A stretch of 64,000 bases of DNA from Acidimicrobiales bacterium (GCA_020628865.1 JAHDEJ010000004.1:1-64000), one strand, 5' to 3'; counted from the stretch's first letter, positions 44,716 to 53,651 are shown. The notes: a model not told the origin generated them from the sequence alone. Program-made: numbers and translations.

Positions 44716-45111
44716 TCAGTCCTGAGCGAGCTTGGTGATGCGAACGCCCATGCTGTTGCCGACGGCGACAACCTCGCCGTAGGCCACCACGACACCGTTT
44801 GCGAGCAGCTCGATCGGAGCGTCCGTGGCCCGACCCAGGTCCATCACTGCACCTTCGTTGAGCTCGAGAACGGAGCGAAGCGGACGCGACGTTGCGCACA
44901 GCCGAGCGGTGACGGTGACTTCCAGATCGGACAACACGCCGAGTCGCTCGGCGACTTCGTCGGAGCCGGCCGGAGACGTGGCCTGACCGAGTTCACTCTC
45001 GATCTCGGCCGCGATGCCGGGTCCGTCCTCACCCAACGCTTCAGCGAGGGATTCGGGACGGTCCTGCGGAGTACCCGTCTGGGTCTCGTCGAGGTCGGCT
45101 TCGGTGGTCAT
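44716..45111 (-). CDS. fliN: Flagellar motor switch protein FliN
   Basis: The 131-residue product ends in a SpoA domain, as in FliN: LGVLSDLEVTVTARLCATSRPLRSVLELNEGAVMDLGR, then ANGVVVAYGEVVAVGNSMGVRITKL. An acidic 55-residue N-terminal tail comes first. It builds the lower C-ring of the flagellar switch together with FliM and FliG. The ATG at 45111 is preferred over a TTG at 45114. It lies at the very end of the cluster after fliW, away from the fliL position where fliM-fliN are usually found, and fliM is not in the window. Confidence 0.9.
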   Translation of the reverse strand: MTTEADLDETQTGTPQDRPESLAEALGEDGPGIAAEIESELGQATSPAGSDEVAERLGVLSDLEVTVTARLCATSRPLRSVLELNEGAVMDLGRATDAPIELLANGVVVAYGEVVAVGNSMGVRITKLAQD

Positions 45112-45166
45112 CAACTATGAGATCGGCACGAGCAGGACCGACCTGAGCAGTCCGTCCGGCCCAGCT

Positions 45167-45619
45167 TCAGCCGACGGGACCCAGGGGTGCTCGGGTCGAG
45201 TGATCGCCATGGACCACGACCTGACGCGCCCGGCGAGTGCGGTGATTCACGACGAGTGGTCCGAGCAGATTCGCCGACACGGACTCGTTCTCCCGGTCGA
45301 CCGTCACGATGCTCAGAACGAGCACTTCGTCCACCGATTCGACGCCGAGCGCGAACTCGTCGTCGTCGCTGAGCGTGAAGGTGTAGTCCGGGAAGTAGTC
45401 CCACGGCACGACCGCAAGGAAGGCGAGCTCGCCGTCGTCGACGTCCTGGACCCAGAAGAAGGGCTGGTCGCCCTCGACGTCGACGAGCGTGAACCGTTGC
45501 AGATCGCGGAAGCCGGGGATGCCGTCATCGACCGAGATGATGCGTTCTTCGTCGACCTCGATCGGTCCGAAGCGGGTCGTCTCCACGAGCATGGGCTCAA
45601 GACTAGTGGTAGTTGTCAT
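45167..45619 (-). CDS. fliW: Flagellar assembly factor FliW
   Basis: The 150-residue product has the FliW pattern: TTRFGPIEVDEERIISVDDGIPGF (near 10), FFWVQDVDDGELAFLAVVPWDYFPDY and LSIVTVDRENESVSANLLGPLVVN. FliW binds flagellin and, in other bacteria, antagonises CsrA so that flagellin is made only while it is being exported. The ATG at 45619 overlaps the flgL stop in TGATG. No csrA gene is in the gap to fliN (45112-45166) or elsewhere in the window, although it often follows fliW. Confidence 0.93.
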   Translation of the reverse strand: MTTTTSLEPMLVETTRFGPIEVDEERIISVDDGIPGFRDLQRFTLVDVEGDQPFFWVQDVDDGELAFLAVVPWDYFPDYTFTLSDDDEFALGVESVDEVLVLSIVTVDRENESVSANLLGPLVVNHRTRRARQVVVHGDHSTRAPLGPVG

Positions 45620-46503
45620 CACAGATAGTTGAGAAGTGAGGTTCGGTTGATTTGAGCCGTGGCGGCCAACGCAGCCTCATATGCGAAGTTGGCTTCGGAC
45701 AGTTCGATGCTTGCGCGGACGATGTCCGCATCGACCAGATCGGAGACGTCGCTCTCGAGTTGGTCGTGTTCGGTGGCGAGGGTCTGCAGCGTGTCCTCGA
45801 CCCGCGCGGTGCGCGTACCGACGACGCCGAGTCCGTTGCTCACCGACTGGCGGAGCGCTTCGAGTTCGACGAGACGGAGGTCGCTGAGCGAGGTGAGGTT
45901 GGCGTTCCGGGCATCGAGCACGATGTCGTTGATGACCTCGAACAGGTTGCGGCCCGAGCTGAAGCCGAACACGGCCTCGCCCTCCACGTTCACCTGCATC
46001 ACCTGGTCCTTGGCGATCCGTCGGAGCACCTCGCCGGCGTCACCGACGAAGTTGACTGTTCCGGCGACGTCATCGACGACGCTGTCCTGGAAGCCGCCGA
46101 AGAGCGACTTGTCACCATGGCGGGAGTTGACGAGGTCGATGAGCTCGGCGTGGATCTCCTCGAGTTCGAGTGCTGCGATCTCGCGCGCCTCGGGGGTGAC
46201 GGTGTCGTTGGCGGCGACCAGCGTGAGTTCTTCGACACGACCCAGGCGGTTCAGCACCGATTGCAGGGTGCGGTCCTGGGCGTTCATGAACGCCACCGCT
46301 TCCTCGCCGGCCCGCGTGTACTGATCGATGGCTTCGGCTGCGGCTTTCAGTTCCGCCGAGCGTGTTGCCGCAGTCGGGTCGTCCGAGATCCGGGTGATGC
46401 GACGGCCCGAGGTGATGGTCTCCTGCGCTTGTGCCTGTCGTGTCGTCGAGTTCTGCACGTCGGCAAGTGAGGACTGCCAGATCTGTTCAGTCGAGATTCT
46501 CAT
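45619..46503 (-). CDS. flgL: Flagellar hook-filament junction protein FlgL
   Basis: The 294-residue product has the flagellin-like coiled-coil ends of FlgL: MRISTEQIWQSSLADVQNSTT, ITSGRRITRISDDPTAATRSAEL near 32, and DIVRASIELSEANFAYEAALAATAQINRTSLLNYL at the end. It joins the hook to the filament (HAP3). It follows flgK by 13 bases, the usual pair. Confidence 0.95.
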   Translation of the reverse strand: MRISTEQIWQSSLADVQNSTTRQAQAQETITSGRRITRISDDPTAATRSAELKAAAEAIDQYTRAGEEAVAFMNAQDRTLQSVLNRLGRVEELTLVAANDTVTPEAREIAALELEEIHAELIDLVNSRHGDKSLFGGFQDSVVDDVAGTVNFVGDAGEVLRRIAKDQVMQVNVEGEAVFGFSSGRNLFEVINDIVLDARNANLTSLSDLRLVELEALRQSVSNGLGVVGTRTARVEDTLQTLATEHDQLESDVSDLVDADIVRASIELSEANFAYEAALAATAQINRTSLLNYL

Positions 46504-46516
46504 GGGTGGTCACCTC

Positions 46517-47869
46517 CTACCGTCCGACCAGACCGGTCCGGTTGATGAGTACGTTCAGCATCTCGTCGACGCTGGTGAGCACGCGAGCCGAGGCCTCGTA
46601 CGCCCGCTGGTACTGGAGCAACATGGTCAGCTCCTCGTCGAGGTTCACGCCGGACACGGAGGACCGAGCGGCTTCGAGGTCGCCCAGGATCGTGTCGTTC
46701 ATCTCGGCGCGAGCAGTGGCATCCGCGGTCGCCGATCCGACACGACCGATGAGGGACCGTGCCTGCTCGTCGATCGTGCCGCCGCCGCCGTCTGCTGTGC
46801 GCAGCGCTGCCATTTCGAGTGCGTGGTTGCCGTCGCCGGCTGCGCCGGACGCCGAGGCGGCGAGCGAGTCGATCGTGACGCCGACGGCGAGTGCGAAGTC
46901 CGCGGCGCCGGTGGCGCTGAAGAGGTCCGCACCGGCCACACCCGCTTCGGTGAACCCGGCTGCATGCTGCGTGTTGACGGCATCTCGCAGCGCCAGCGCC
47001 AGCGCGTCGAGTTCGGTTCCGACCTGGTCGGCGACCGAACGGACCCCCACAAGATGCGCGCCGATCTCGCCGCCGGGAACCAGCGAAGCGCCTTCGCCGG
47101 TCTGGAGCGATGCCGGCGTGCCCGAGATCGACAGGGTGCTGACTCGAGTGCCTCGGACCACCTCGTACCCGCCGACGGAGACATTCACCGTTCCGTCCTC
47201 AAGGTGGTGCACGGTCGCACCGAGAGTCTTTGCCAGGGAGTCAAGATGGAGGTCGCGTTGATCAAGAAGGGCGTTGGGCGTCTCGCCGACGGCACGTTGT
47301 GCGGCGATCTGTCCGTTCAGATCTGCGACGGCTTGCAGGGCCGAGACCTGGCCGGCGAGAAGCGAGGACGCCGCGTTCGCGCCCGCGGTACGGGCGTCTT
47401 CCAGGCCGCCGGCCGCATCGCGCAGGGACTGCGCAACCCGTTCCGAGGCGTCGATCACCAGCGAACGGGCCGTGTCGGAGTTCGGGTCGAGGCTCAACTC
47501 TTCCCAGCCGTTCCAGAAGGCGGTCAGGGCGTCGCCGAGGTTGCCGTCGAGGGGCCCGACCGATGCCTCGATACGCGCGAGCGAGTCGGCGAGCACCTGG
47601 GCGCTGCCGGAGTTGGCGAGCTCGGACCGAAGACTCGAGTCGAGCACGGCGTCTCGGACGCGGGACACGCCGACGATGTTCACTCCCGTGCCGTTGGCTC
47701 CCGGTCCGAGTGTGAGCGAGGGGCCGGTGCGTTCCGTGCTGACCTGGTCCGTTCGCAGGCGGCTGTGTCCGGGGGTTCCCACATTCGCGATGTTCTGCCC
47801 GATGACATCGAGCGCGCGCTGGCTCGCAGCGATGCCGCTGCGAGAGATGTGGAGCCCGTCGAACGACAT
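46517..47869 (-). CDS. flgK: Flagellar hook-associated protein FlgK
   Basis: The 450-residue product has the rod/hook N-terminal domain (GIAASQRALDVIGQNIANVGTPG near 13) and the matching C-terminal one (SGVNLDEELTMLLQYQRAYEASARVLTSVDEMLNVLI). It is the first junction protein (HAP1). Between them is a shortened, Ala/Ser-rich middle. It lies five bases after flgN, its likely export chaperone. Confidence 0.95.
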   Translation of the reverse strand: MSFDGLHISRSGIAASQRALDVIGQNIANVGTPGHSRLRTDQVSTERTGPSLTLGPGANGTGVNIVGVSRVRDAVLDSSLRSELANSGSAQVLADSLARIEASVGPLDGNLGDALTAFWNGWEELSLDPNSDTARSLVIDASERVAQSLRDAAGGLEDARTAGANAASSLLAGQVSALQAVADLNGQIAAQRAVGETPNALLDQRDLHLDSLAKTLGATVHHLEDGTVNVSVGGYEVVRGTRVSTLSISGTPASLQTGEGASLVPGGEIGAHLVGVRSVADQVGTELDALALALRDAVNTQHAAGFTEAGVAGADLFSATGAADFALAVGVTIDSLAASASGAAGDGNHALEMAALRTADGGGGTIDEQARSLIGRVGSATADATARAEMNDTILGDLEAARSSVSGVNLDEELTMLLQYQRAYEASARVLTSVDEMLNVLINRTGLVGR

Positions 47870-47874
47870 GATCC

Positions 47875-48375
47875 TCAGAGCTCCCCGACGAACGATGGTT
47901 GGGCGCTTGTCGGTACACCGTCGACGTCGCTCGTGAGATCCAGCAGGTCGCGCACGGACCGCTGGCCGTCTTCGGATGCGTTGCGGATGCCGTCGCGCAG
48001 CGCATCGATCGATCGGGCCACCTGCGCGAGCTCGTCGCCGAGCCGGCGAAGGACGGCGGCGTGGGGTTCAGGGGCAATGGCCGCCAAACCCGACACCGTG
48101 GTCACTTCGGGAGCCTGCAGTTCCGCAGCGGCACGCTCGAGTGCCTGGAGTCGGCCACCCTCGACGCCGCTGATCGACAGACTTGCCTCGCCGAGTTCGC
48201 TGGCTGCGAGGTGAATGAACTCCGGGTGCCCATAGATCAACATCAATCGAAGAACGGTGAGTCGGTACTGCAGACCGCGTAGTGCCGTGAGCTCCAGGTC
48301 GAGCAGCATCGCGAGCGCGTCGAGCGGCGATTCGCCGGGTGCGTCACCCTGATGGTTCATACGGAGGTTCACCAT
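47875..48375 (-). CDS. flgN: FlgN-like export chaperone
   Basis: The 166-residue product is all helical, with a leading LDALAMLLDLELTALRGLQYRLTVLRLML region and heptad-like pattern, as in the FlgN family that escorts FlgK and FlgL to the export gate. Sequence identity to the family is weak, so the call rests on size, fold pattern and position right before flgK. The ATG at 48375 is taken; 48360 is also possible. Confidence 0.72.
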   Translation of the reverse strand: MVNLRMNHQGDAPGESPLDALAMLLDLELTALRGLQYRLTVLRLMLIYGHPEFIHLAASELGEASLSISGVEGGRLQALERAAAELQAPEVTTVSGLAAIAPEPHAAVLRRLGDELAQVARSIDALRDGIRNASEDGQRSVRDLLDLTSDVDGVPTSAQPSFVGEL

Positions 48376-48418
48376 TGGGCTATCGGACCCATCTGAATCT
48401 TCCTTGAGCCGGTCAAAT

Positions 48419-48805
48419 TCACTGGATCTCCTTCCACCCGGCATGGATGTCCGTCAACACCGCACGCGCGCCCTCGAGCGGCTCGGGGGACTGATCCAGG
48501 AATGCGTCGATGCATCGGTTGGTCACCCAGTCGTAGAGCGAGTCGAGATTGGTTGCGATCTCACCCTGCGACAGGTCCAGCGAACACCGCAGTTCCAGCA
48601 CCACTTCCTGGGCGTGCCGGATCAGACCTGCACGTTCCACCGGGTCGGTCTCGTCGAGTGCTGCGTCGATGTCTGCGATCGCCTGCTCCAGCAACAGCTG
48701 GATGAGCAGGTGCGGGGGTGCGGTGAGAATTCGATCTCTCCGGTACCGCTCGAGCTCGCGCTGTTGGGTGGGCGTGAGCTCCACTGTTTCCGCCGTGTTG
48801 TGCAT
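48419..48805 (-). CDS. fliS: Flagellin export chaperone FliS
   Basis: The 128-residue product has the FliS pattern YRRDRILTAPPHLLIQLLLEQAIADIDAAL (near 22), followed by helical segments ending in an amphipathic DIHAGWKEIQ. FliS caps flagellin in the cytoplasm and stops early polymerisation. It lies right after fliC, as usual. The ATG at 48805 has GGAACGGA just before it. Confidence 0.88.
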   Translation of the reverse strand: MHNTAETVELTPTQQRELERYRRDRILTAPPHLLIQLLLEQAIADIDAALDETDPVERAGLIRHAQEVVLELRCSLDLSQGEIATNLDSLYDWVTNRCIDAFLDQSPEPLEGARAVLTDIHAGWKEIQ

Positions 48806-48869
48806 TCCGTTCCGCCTGGTGTGGATCACTCACGCCGTCCGCCGACGGGAGTGATCAGGTTGTCTCGTC

Positions 48870-49670
48870 CTAGCCGAGGAGGCTGAGGATGTTCTGAGGT
48901 ACTGCGTTGGCCTGGGCCAGCATCGAGGTGCCGGCCTGGACCATGATCTGGTTTCTCGTGAAGTTGCTCATCTCGAGCGCCATGTCGGTGTCACGAATAC
49001 GAGATTCCGACGCTGCGAGGTTCTCGACGCTCACCCGAAGGTTGTTGATCGTCGACTCGAGACGGTTCTGCTTGGCACCGAGGTCACCACGAAGCGTGGA
49101 GACGGTGTCGATGGCGGCAGCGATCGTGGCGATGGCGCCGGGAGCATCGGCCGACAGGTCGACCGCGTTCACGCCGATCGTCGTGGCGCTCAAGGCACCG
49201 ACCGTCACCTCGATGGTCTCGCCGGCGTTGGCGCCGACCTGGAAGGTGCGGACCGCCGCATCGAACACATCGAGACCGGCGAACTTGGTGTTCGTGCCGA
49301 TGGCGTCGATCTGCGCGAGGAGCTCGGTGACCTCTGCCTGCTCGGGGATGCCGTCGCTGGTTGCGGTGTTGGCGGCCGAGACGGCCAGCTGGTTCATCCG
49401 CTGCAGCATGGCATGAACCTCGACTAGCGAGCCTTCCGCCGTCTGCGTGAAGCTGATGCCGTCCTGCGCGTTCTGGATTGCCTGCTGGTTGCCTCGAACC
49501 TCGGCCCGAAGGGTCTCGGACTTCACGAGACCGGCGGCATCGTCGGCTGCACGGTTGATGCGGAATCCCGAGGAGAGCCGCTCGAGTGACTTGCTCAGCA
49601 TCGCGTCGCTTCCGACGAGATTCCGGTGGGCGTTGATTGCCGCCACGTTCTGATTGATTTGCAGACTCAC
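48870..49670 (-). CDS. fliC: Flagellin
   Basis: The 266-residue product is the filament subunit. It has the D0/D1 N-terminal segment (SLQINQNVAAINAHRNL, then LERLSSGFRINRAADDAAGL) and the C-terminal one (AASESRIRDTDMALEMSNFTRNQIMVQAGTSMLAQANAVPQNILSLLG). The middle is short, about 90 residues, so the filament surface domains D2/D3 are missing or minimal. The GTG at 49670 has GGAGG nine bases before it and matches the family N-terminus. It is transcribed from the 115-base gap after fliL and probably has its own promoter. Confidence 0.96.
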   Translation of the reverse strand: MSLQINQNVAAINAHRNLVGSDAMLSKSLERLSSGFRINRAADDAAGLVKSETLRAEVRGNQQAIQNAQDGISFTQTAEGSLVEVHAMLQRMNQLAVSAANTATSDGIPEQAEVTELLAQIDAIGTNTKFAGLDVFDAAVRTFQVGANAGETIEVTVGALSATTIGVNAVDLSADAPGAIATIAAAIDTVSTLRGDLGAKQNRLESTINNLRVSVENLAASESRIRDTDMALEMSNFTRNQIMVQAGTSMLAQANAVPQNILSLLG

Positions 49671-49785
49671 GTGCTGCGTCCTCCTTGACTCTTCACCCAC
49701 GTCCGTGCGGGTTGTGCTTCCATCGGACCGGCCGCCATCGGTTGTGAGGCACCGGCACCTGAATGAGACATATGACCTGTATCGC
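49671..49785 (-). promoter_or_regulatory. Leader and promoter region of fliC
   Basis: The gap between fliL and fliC holds the flagellin leader with GGAGG. Two CCGAT strings (about 49723-49727 and 49734-49745 region, minus strand) recall part of a flagellar sigma -10 box, but no matching -35 box at the right distance could be confirmed. Confidence 0.3.
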
Positions 49786-50280
49786 TCACTGCATCACGAA
49801 GGAGGTGAAGACGATTCGGGTCATCGAAACGGTCTCGGTGTTGAACTCTTCGCGGGCGCGTTGGGAGATGAGCTCCTTCAGCTCCTCTTTCGCCCCGGGC
49901 CGGCGAAGTTCGTCGAAGGTCATGTCACCGACGATCTGCACCACGACGTCCTGGACGATCGGGAGCTTCGTGCCGGCGATGACCGGGTCCACCTCCAGCT
50001 CGAGCACCACGGCGATGCCGATACGAGCGAAGTGAAGCTCGTCGGTGTCGGCGAGGTTCAACGTCATCTCGGGGATGGCGAGGATCTCACCTTCCTCCGC
50101 ATTGACGATCACTTCTTCTTCCGCCACCGCCGCGAGTGCATCGGGAGCCGGCTCTTCGGCTCCACCGGAGAGAACGAAGCGATAGATCAGACCGGCGGCG
50201 ACGACGCCACCGATCATCTTCTTCTTTTTCGCCGCGGCCGCCGCCGCTTCTTCTTCCTCAGAAGTTTCATTGTCCGCCAT
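49786..50280 (-). CDS. fliL: Flagellar basal body-associated protein FliL
   Basis: The 164-residue product has an acidic then lysine-rich start (EEEEAAAAAAKKKK), one membrane helix (about 22-40) and the FliL outer domain (EMTLNLADTDELHFARIGIAVVLEL; a C-terminal MTRIVFTSFVMQ). It sits around the stator and supports torque. It lies 17 bases after motB; fliM would usually follow but fliC does. Confidence 0.9.
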   Translation of the reverse strand: MADNETSEEEEAAAAAAKKKKMIGGVVAAGLIYRFVLSGGAEEPAPDALAAVAEEEVIVNAEEGEILAIPEMTLNLADTDELHFARIGIAVVLELEVDPVIAGTKLPIVQDVVVQIVGDMTFDELRRPGAKEELKELISQRAREEFNTETVSMTRIVFTSFVMQ

Positions 50281-50297
50281 GATTGTTCCTCGTCTCG

Positions 50298-51242
50298 TCA
50301 GCCGATCGGCTGGTTGTCATCCGCTGTTGGAAAGGGCTCGATGTCGGGGTCGATGTCGACGATCTGTGGTTCGCCTTCACTCCCCGTCTGGTCTGTCTGG
50401 GTTCCTTCGACGCCGCCGCCGAGTCGTTCGATGATGTCGATGTCGCCGTCTTCGACCAGGACGACGAGCTCGACCCGGCGGTTCTCCGCTCGGCCCTCCT
50501 CGGTTTCGTTGCTGGCGCGCGGCCGCGTGTCGGCATGGCCGGACGCAGACAATCGGACTGCCGGGATCTCCATGAACTCGTTCATGTAGCGCAGCACGGA
50601 GACGGCCCGGGCGGTCGAGAGCTCCCAGTTCGTGGCGAAGCCGCCGCCACCGTTCGTGGGCTGACTGTCGGTGTGGCCTTCGATCACGACATGGTTGTCG
50701 ACCGCGTCGATGACCGGCGAGATCGAATTCAGGATGGTCACGCCGTCAGGAAGGATCTGGGCCGAACCCGATTGGTAGAGCACCTTCGAGTCCATGCGCA
50801 CCACGACGCCTCGATCGGTCCGTTCCAGTTGGACGAACTCGCCGGCGCCGATGGCGTCGATGCGATTCTGCAGGAGTTCGTAGAGCTCGGGTGCTTCGCC
50901 CTCGCCGACCTCTCCGAGGCTGGCGTCGATGACATCCTCGCTCGGGGGTGGCACGTCGTCGGCCTTTTCGCCGTCGATCAGGATGGGTGGCGTGACGACC
51001 TGGGCCGAGATGCCGGTTCCGAGATCCAGGATGCCGTTGCCGCCATCGAGGGTCGGCGCAGCCTTGCCGGCGGCGAGGTGCACACCGGCCTTGAACTCCT
51101 GGAACTTCTTTTGGTCCACCAGCGAGAACGCAAAGAGGAGGATGAAGAACGCGAGGAGCAGGGTCATGGCATCGGCGTAGCTGTCCAGCCACGCCTTCGA
51201 AAGGTCTGGCTCCGGTTCTGGGCAAACGTGTTTCTTAGGCAC
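50298..51242 (-). CDS. motB: Flagellar stator protein MotB
   Basis: The 314-residue product has the stator helix with its ion-binding Asp in SYADAMTLLLAFFILLFAFS (near 22), then a plug/linker region and an OmpA-type peptidoglycan-binding domain (VIEGHTDSQPTNGGGGFATNWELSTARAVSVLRYM; SASGHADTRPRASNETEEGRAENRRVEL). A 60-residue acidic tail is added after it. The GTG at 51242 overlaps the end of motA by eight bases. Confidence 0.94.
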   Translation of the reverse strand: MPKKHVCPEPEPDLSKAWLDSYADAMTLLLAFFILLFAFSLVDQKKFQEFKAGVHLAAGKAAPTLDGGNGILDLGTGISAQVVTPPILIDGEKADDVPPPSEDVIDASLGEVGEGEAPELYELLQNRIDAIGAGEFVQLERTDRGVVVRMDSKVLYQSGSAQILPDGVTILNSISPVIDAVDNHVVIEGHTDSQPTNGGGGFATNWELSTARAVSVLRYMNEFMEIPAVRLSASGHADTRPRASNETEEGRAENRRVELVVLVEDGDIDIIERLGGGVEGTQTDQTGSEGEPQIVDIDPDIEPFPTADDNQPIG

Positions 51243-52023
51243 TCTTGTTCCCCTCGAGCGCCTCGCGGCTGCTCGGCGCGATGTACGCCGAGAGGCGATC
51301 GGCGACCGTCCGCGGGCTTGCACCGGCCTGGATGGAGATGACGCCCTCGAGCACCATGTTCTTGTAGGCGATCTCGGCGGTCGACGAGGTCTTCAACCGG
51401 TTGGCCAGGGGCGAGAACAGGTAGTTCGCCAGGAACACGCCCCAGAGCGTCGTCGCGAACGCCACGCCGATGGCGGGGCCGAGTGACGACGGATCGTTCA
51501 GGTTGTTGAGCATGTCGATCAGGCCGATCACGGTGCCGGCAACACCAAAGCCCGGTGCGTAGGCGACGCAGCGATTGAAGAAGCCCTGCCCGACCTTGTG
51601 TCGGTCTGTCGTCGCTGCGATGTCCGTTTCCAGGATCTCGCGAACGACCTCTGGATCCGTCCCGTCGACGGCCATCTGCACGCCGCGCTGGAGGAACTCG
51701 TCGTCGAGACTCTGCACCGAATCCTCGAGTGCCAACAGCCCGTCACGACGGGCCCGGTCGGCGAACTCGAGGATGGTCTGGATGGTTGCCTCGGCGTCGG
51801 GTGTCTTTGGAGGCATGACTGCCTTGATCGTCACGCCGACGAAGCCGGTCGCTTCCTCCATCGTTCCGGAGGCGAGCGTCGCACCGATGGTGCCGCCGAT
51901 GACCAGGATGATCGAGTCCGGGGACGAGAAGAACACGCCCACCGGGTCGATGCCACCCATGATCATTGCGCCCATCGTCGTGCCGATGGCGATGAGAATT
52001 CCGACCAGGGTTATCGGATCCAT
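51235..52023 (-). CDS. motA: Flagellar stator protein MotA
   Basis: The 262-residue product has four membrane helices, two of them near the start (VGILIAIGTTMGAMIMGG; SIILVIGGTIGATLASG) and two later (YAPGFGVAGTVIGLIDML; GPAIGVAFATTLWGVFLANYLFSPLA). The cytoplasmic loop between carries the charged residues that touch FliG (RARRDGLLALEDSV). With MotB it forms the ion channel that drives rotation. Confidence 0.95.
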   Translation of the reverse strand: MDPITLVGILIAIGTTMGAMIMGGIDPVGVFFSSPDSIILVIGGTIGATLASGTMEEATGFVGVTIKAVMPPKTPDAEATIQTILEFADRARRDGLLALEDSVQSLDDEFLQRGVQMAVDGTDPEVVREILETDIAATTDRHKVGQGFFNRCVAYAPGFGVAGTVIGLIDMLNNLNDPSSLGPAIGVAFATTLWGVFLANYLFSPLANRLKTSSTAEIAYKNMVLEGVISIQAGASPRTVADRLSAYIAPSSREALEGNKSA

Positions 52024-52081
52024 GTCGATCCCTTCTTGCTGTTCGGCCGACGGTGACCGTCAGCCCGGTGTTTCGTGGTTG

Positions 52082-52339
52082 TCATGTGGACTCTCCCGGT
52101 TCCGGGACGAGCCCGAGGGGGCCGGAGGCCTGCTCGGTGATCCTGGGGTCGTCGCGGAGCGAGAGGATCCCGGCCCGGTACCGCTGGATGCGGTCGACGA
52201 GTTCGCTGGGGTGCTCCCTCGCCACGAAGCGCGTGCCGTCGATCAGGGTGATGACCGTGTCCGGAGTCGCTTCGATGACCTCGATGAGGTCGGCGTTGAC
52301 GATGATCTCGGTGTCGTTGAGTCGGGTTATCTGAATCAC
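52082..52339 (-). CDS. flbD: FlbD-family flagellar protein
   Basis: The 85-residue product has the FlbD pattern MIQITRLNDTEIIVNADLIEVIEATPDTVITLIDGTRFVARE, followed by a short polar tail. Small proteins of this family stand between flgE and motA in many Gram-positive flagellar operons, exactly as here. Its molecular role is not settled. It lies 58 bases before motA. Confidence 0.9.
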   Translation of the reverse strand: MIQITRLNDTEIIVNADLIEVIEATPDTVITLIDGTRFVAREHPSELVDRIQRYRAGILSLRDDPRITEQASGPLGLVPEPGEST

Positions 52340-52427
52340 TTGCGTGCTCCCGCCGGGAAGTGGCCGCTGGCCTCACCGGGGTCCGACCGTCATGGCCGCA
52401 CCCCGGTGATGGCCGAAGGCCGAGTCG

Positions 52428-53651
52428 CTATCGACTGAGGTTCACCAGTTCCTGGATCATCTCGTCGCTGGTCGTGATCACCCGGCTGTTCGCCTGGAAG
52501 CCCCGCTGGGCGATGATCAGATTGGTGAACTCGAGCCCGAGTTCAACGTTGGAGGTCTCGAGCTGTCCGGCAGCCAGGAGGCCTCGGCCAGCGGAGCCGG
52601 CCTGACCGACGAGCGCGTCGCCGGAGGCCAGTGTCTCGCGGAAGGCCGTGTCGCCTTCAGCACCGAGTCCGTTCGGGTTCGCGAACCCGGCCAGCGCAAG
52701 CTGACCGAGGTCGATCGTCTCGCCGTTCGAGAACACGCCGGAGATGATGCCGCTCGCATCGATGGCGAATGCCCGGAGCGATCCGGTCTCGCTGCCATCG
52801 TTCGTCAGGACGTAGGGATCCGTGCTGGCGCCGTACTGCGTCATCGTGGTCAGGTCGAAGTCGAAGTTGACGTTGGTGCCGTTCGGCGTCGTGAAGGTCA
52901 CGGCGACCGCACCGGGTGGGTTCACCAACTCGCCGGTCGCGGGGTCGAACGTCATCGCCTGCGTGGCGACGGTGGCACCGCCCTCGTCGGTCATCGTCAT
53001 GGTCCACGCATCGTTGGCGGTCTTGTTGAACGCCAGCAGGACCGTGTGCACGACACCCTGGCCGTCGACGACCTCGACGACCGATTCCGCTGGTGGATCC
53101 GCCACCAGCTGGTCGACGGACAGGTTGCCGCCGTACTCGATCAGCGAGGTGGCCCGTGGTGGGATCGTCTGCGAGCTCGGAACTTCTATGTCCGTCAGCG
53201 GCGCGTTGGTGTTGATGCCGCCGACCGCGTCGTCGCGGACCCAGCCCTGGACGATCGCACCGGACGGGTTCACGAGCCGTCCGGATGAATCGAACCGGAA
53301 CGAACCGGCTCGGGTGTAGAGCTGTTCGGCATCGGAGCGGACGACGAAGTAGCCGTCGCCCTCGATGGCGACATCGGTCGACTGGTTCGTCACCAGTGCG
53401 GCGCCCGGGTTCTGGGACAGCATGGTGGCCGCCACCTTCACACCGAGGCCGACCTGGGTCGGGTTCACGGTTCCGGTGGATGCGTTGGCCAGCGAGCCGG
53501 CCTCCTGCAGTTGGGAAAGGGTGTCGGCAAACTCGACACGGCTGGCCTTGAAGCCGGTCGTGTTGACGTTTGCGATGTTGTTGCCGATCACGTCGGCCAT
53601 GGTTTGGTGTGCTCGAAGGCCGGAGACGGCCGAGAACATTGAACGCATCAT
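52428..53651 (-). CDS. flgE: Flagellar hook protein FlgE
   Basis: The 407-residue product has the hook/rod N-terminal domain (MMRSMFSAVSGLRAHQTMADVIGNNIANVNTTGFKASRVEF), a middle with DVAIEGDGYFVV near 95, and the C-terminal FTNLIIAQRGFQANSRVITTSDEMIQELVNL. It makes the bent hook, whose length is set by FliK. It is placed between flgD (cap) and flbD. Confidence 0.95.
   Translation of the reverse strand: MMRSMFSAVSGLRAHQTMADVIGNNIANVNTTGFKASRVEFADTLSQLQEAGSLANASTGTVNPTQVGLGVKVAATMLSQNPGAALVTNQSTDVAIEGDGYFVVRSDAEQLYTRAGSFRFDSSGRLVNPSGAIVQGWVRDDAVGGINTNAPLTDIEVPSSQTIPPRATSLIEYGGNLSVDQLVADPPAESVVEVVDGQGVVHTVLLAFNKTANDAWTMTMTDEGGATVATQAMTFDPATGELVNPPGAVAVTFTTPNGTNVNFDFDLTTMTQYGASTDPYVLTNDGSETGSLRAFAIDASGIISGVFSNGETIDLGQLALAGFANPNGLGAEGDTAFRETLASGDALVGQAGSAGRGLLAAGQLETSNVELGLEFTNLIIAQRGFQANSRVITTSDEMIQELVNLSR

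Noticed and set aside
45112-45166. Possible csrA next to fliW
   Set aside because: The gap is only 55 bases and no MLVLTR-type start is present on either strand.
46328-48214. 628-residue open frame antisense to flgL/flgK/flgN
   Set aside because: Shadow of certain flagellar genes.
49701-49760. Flagellar sigma promoter before fliC
   Set aside because: CCGAT strings occur, but no -35 box at the right spacing could be confirmed by eye.
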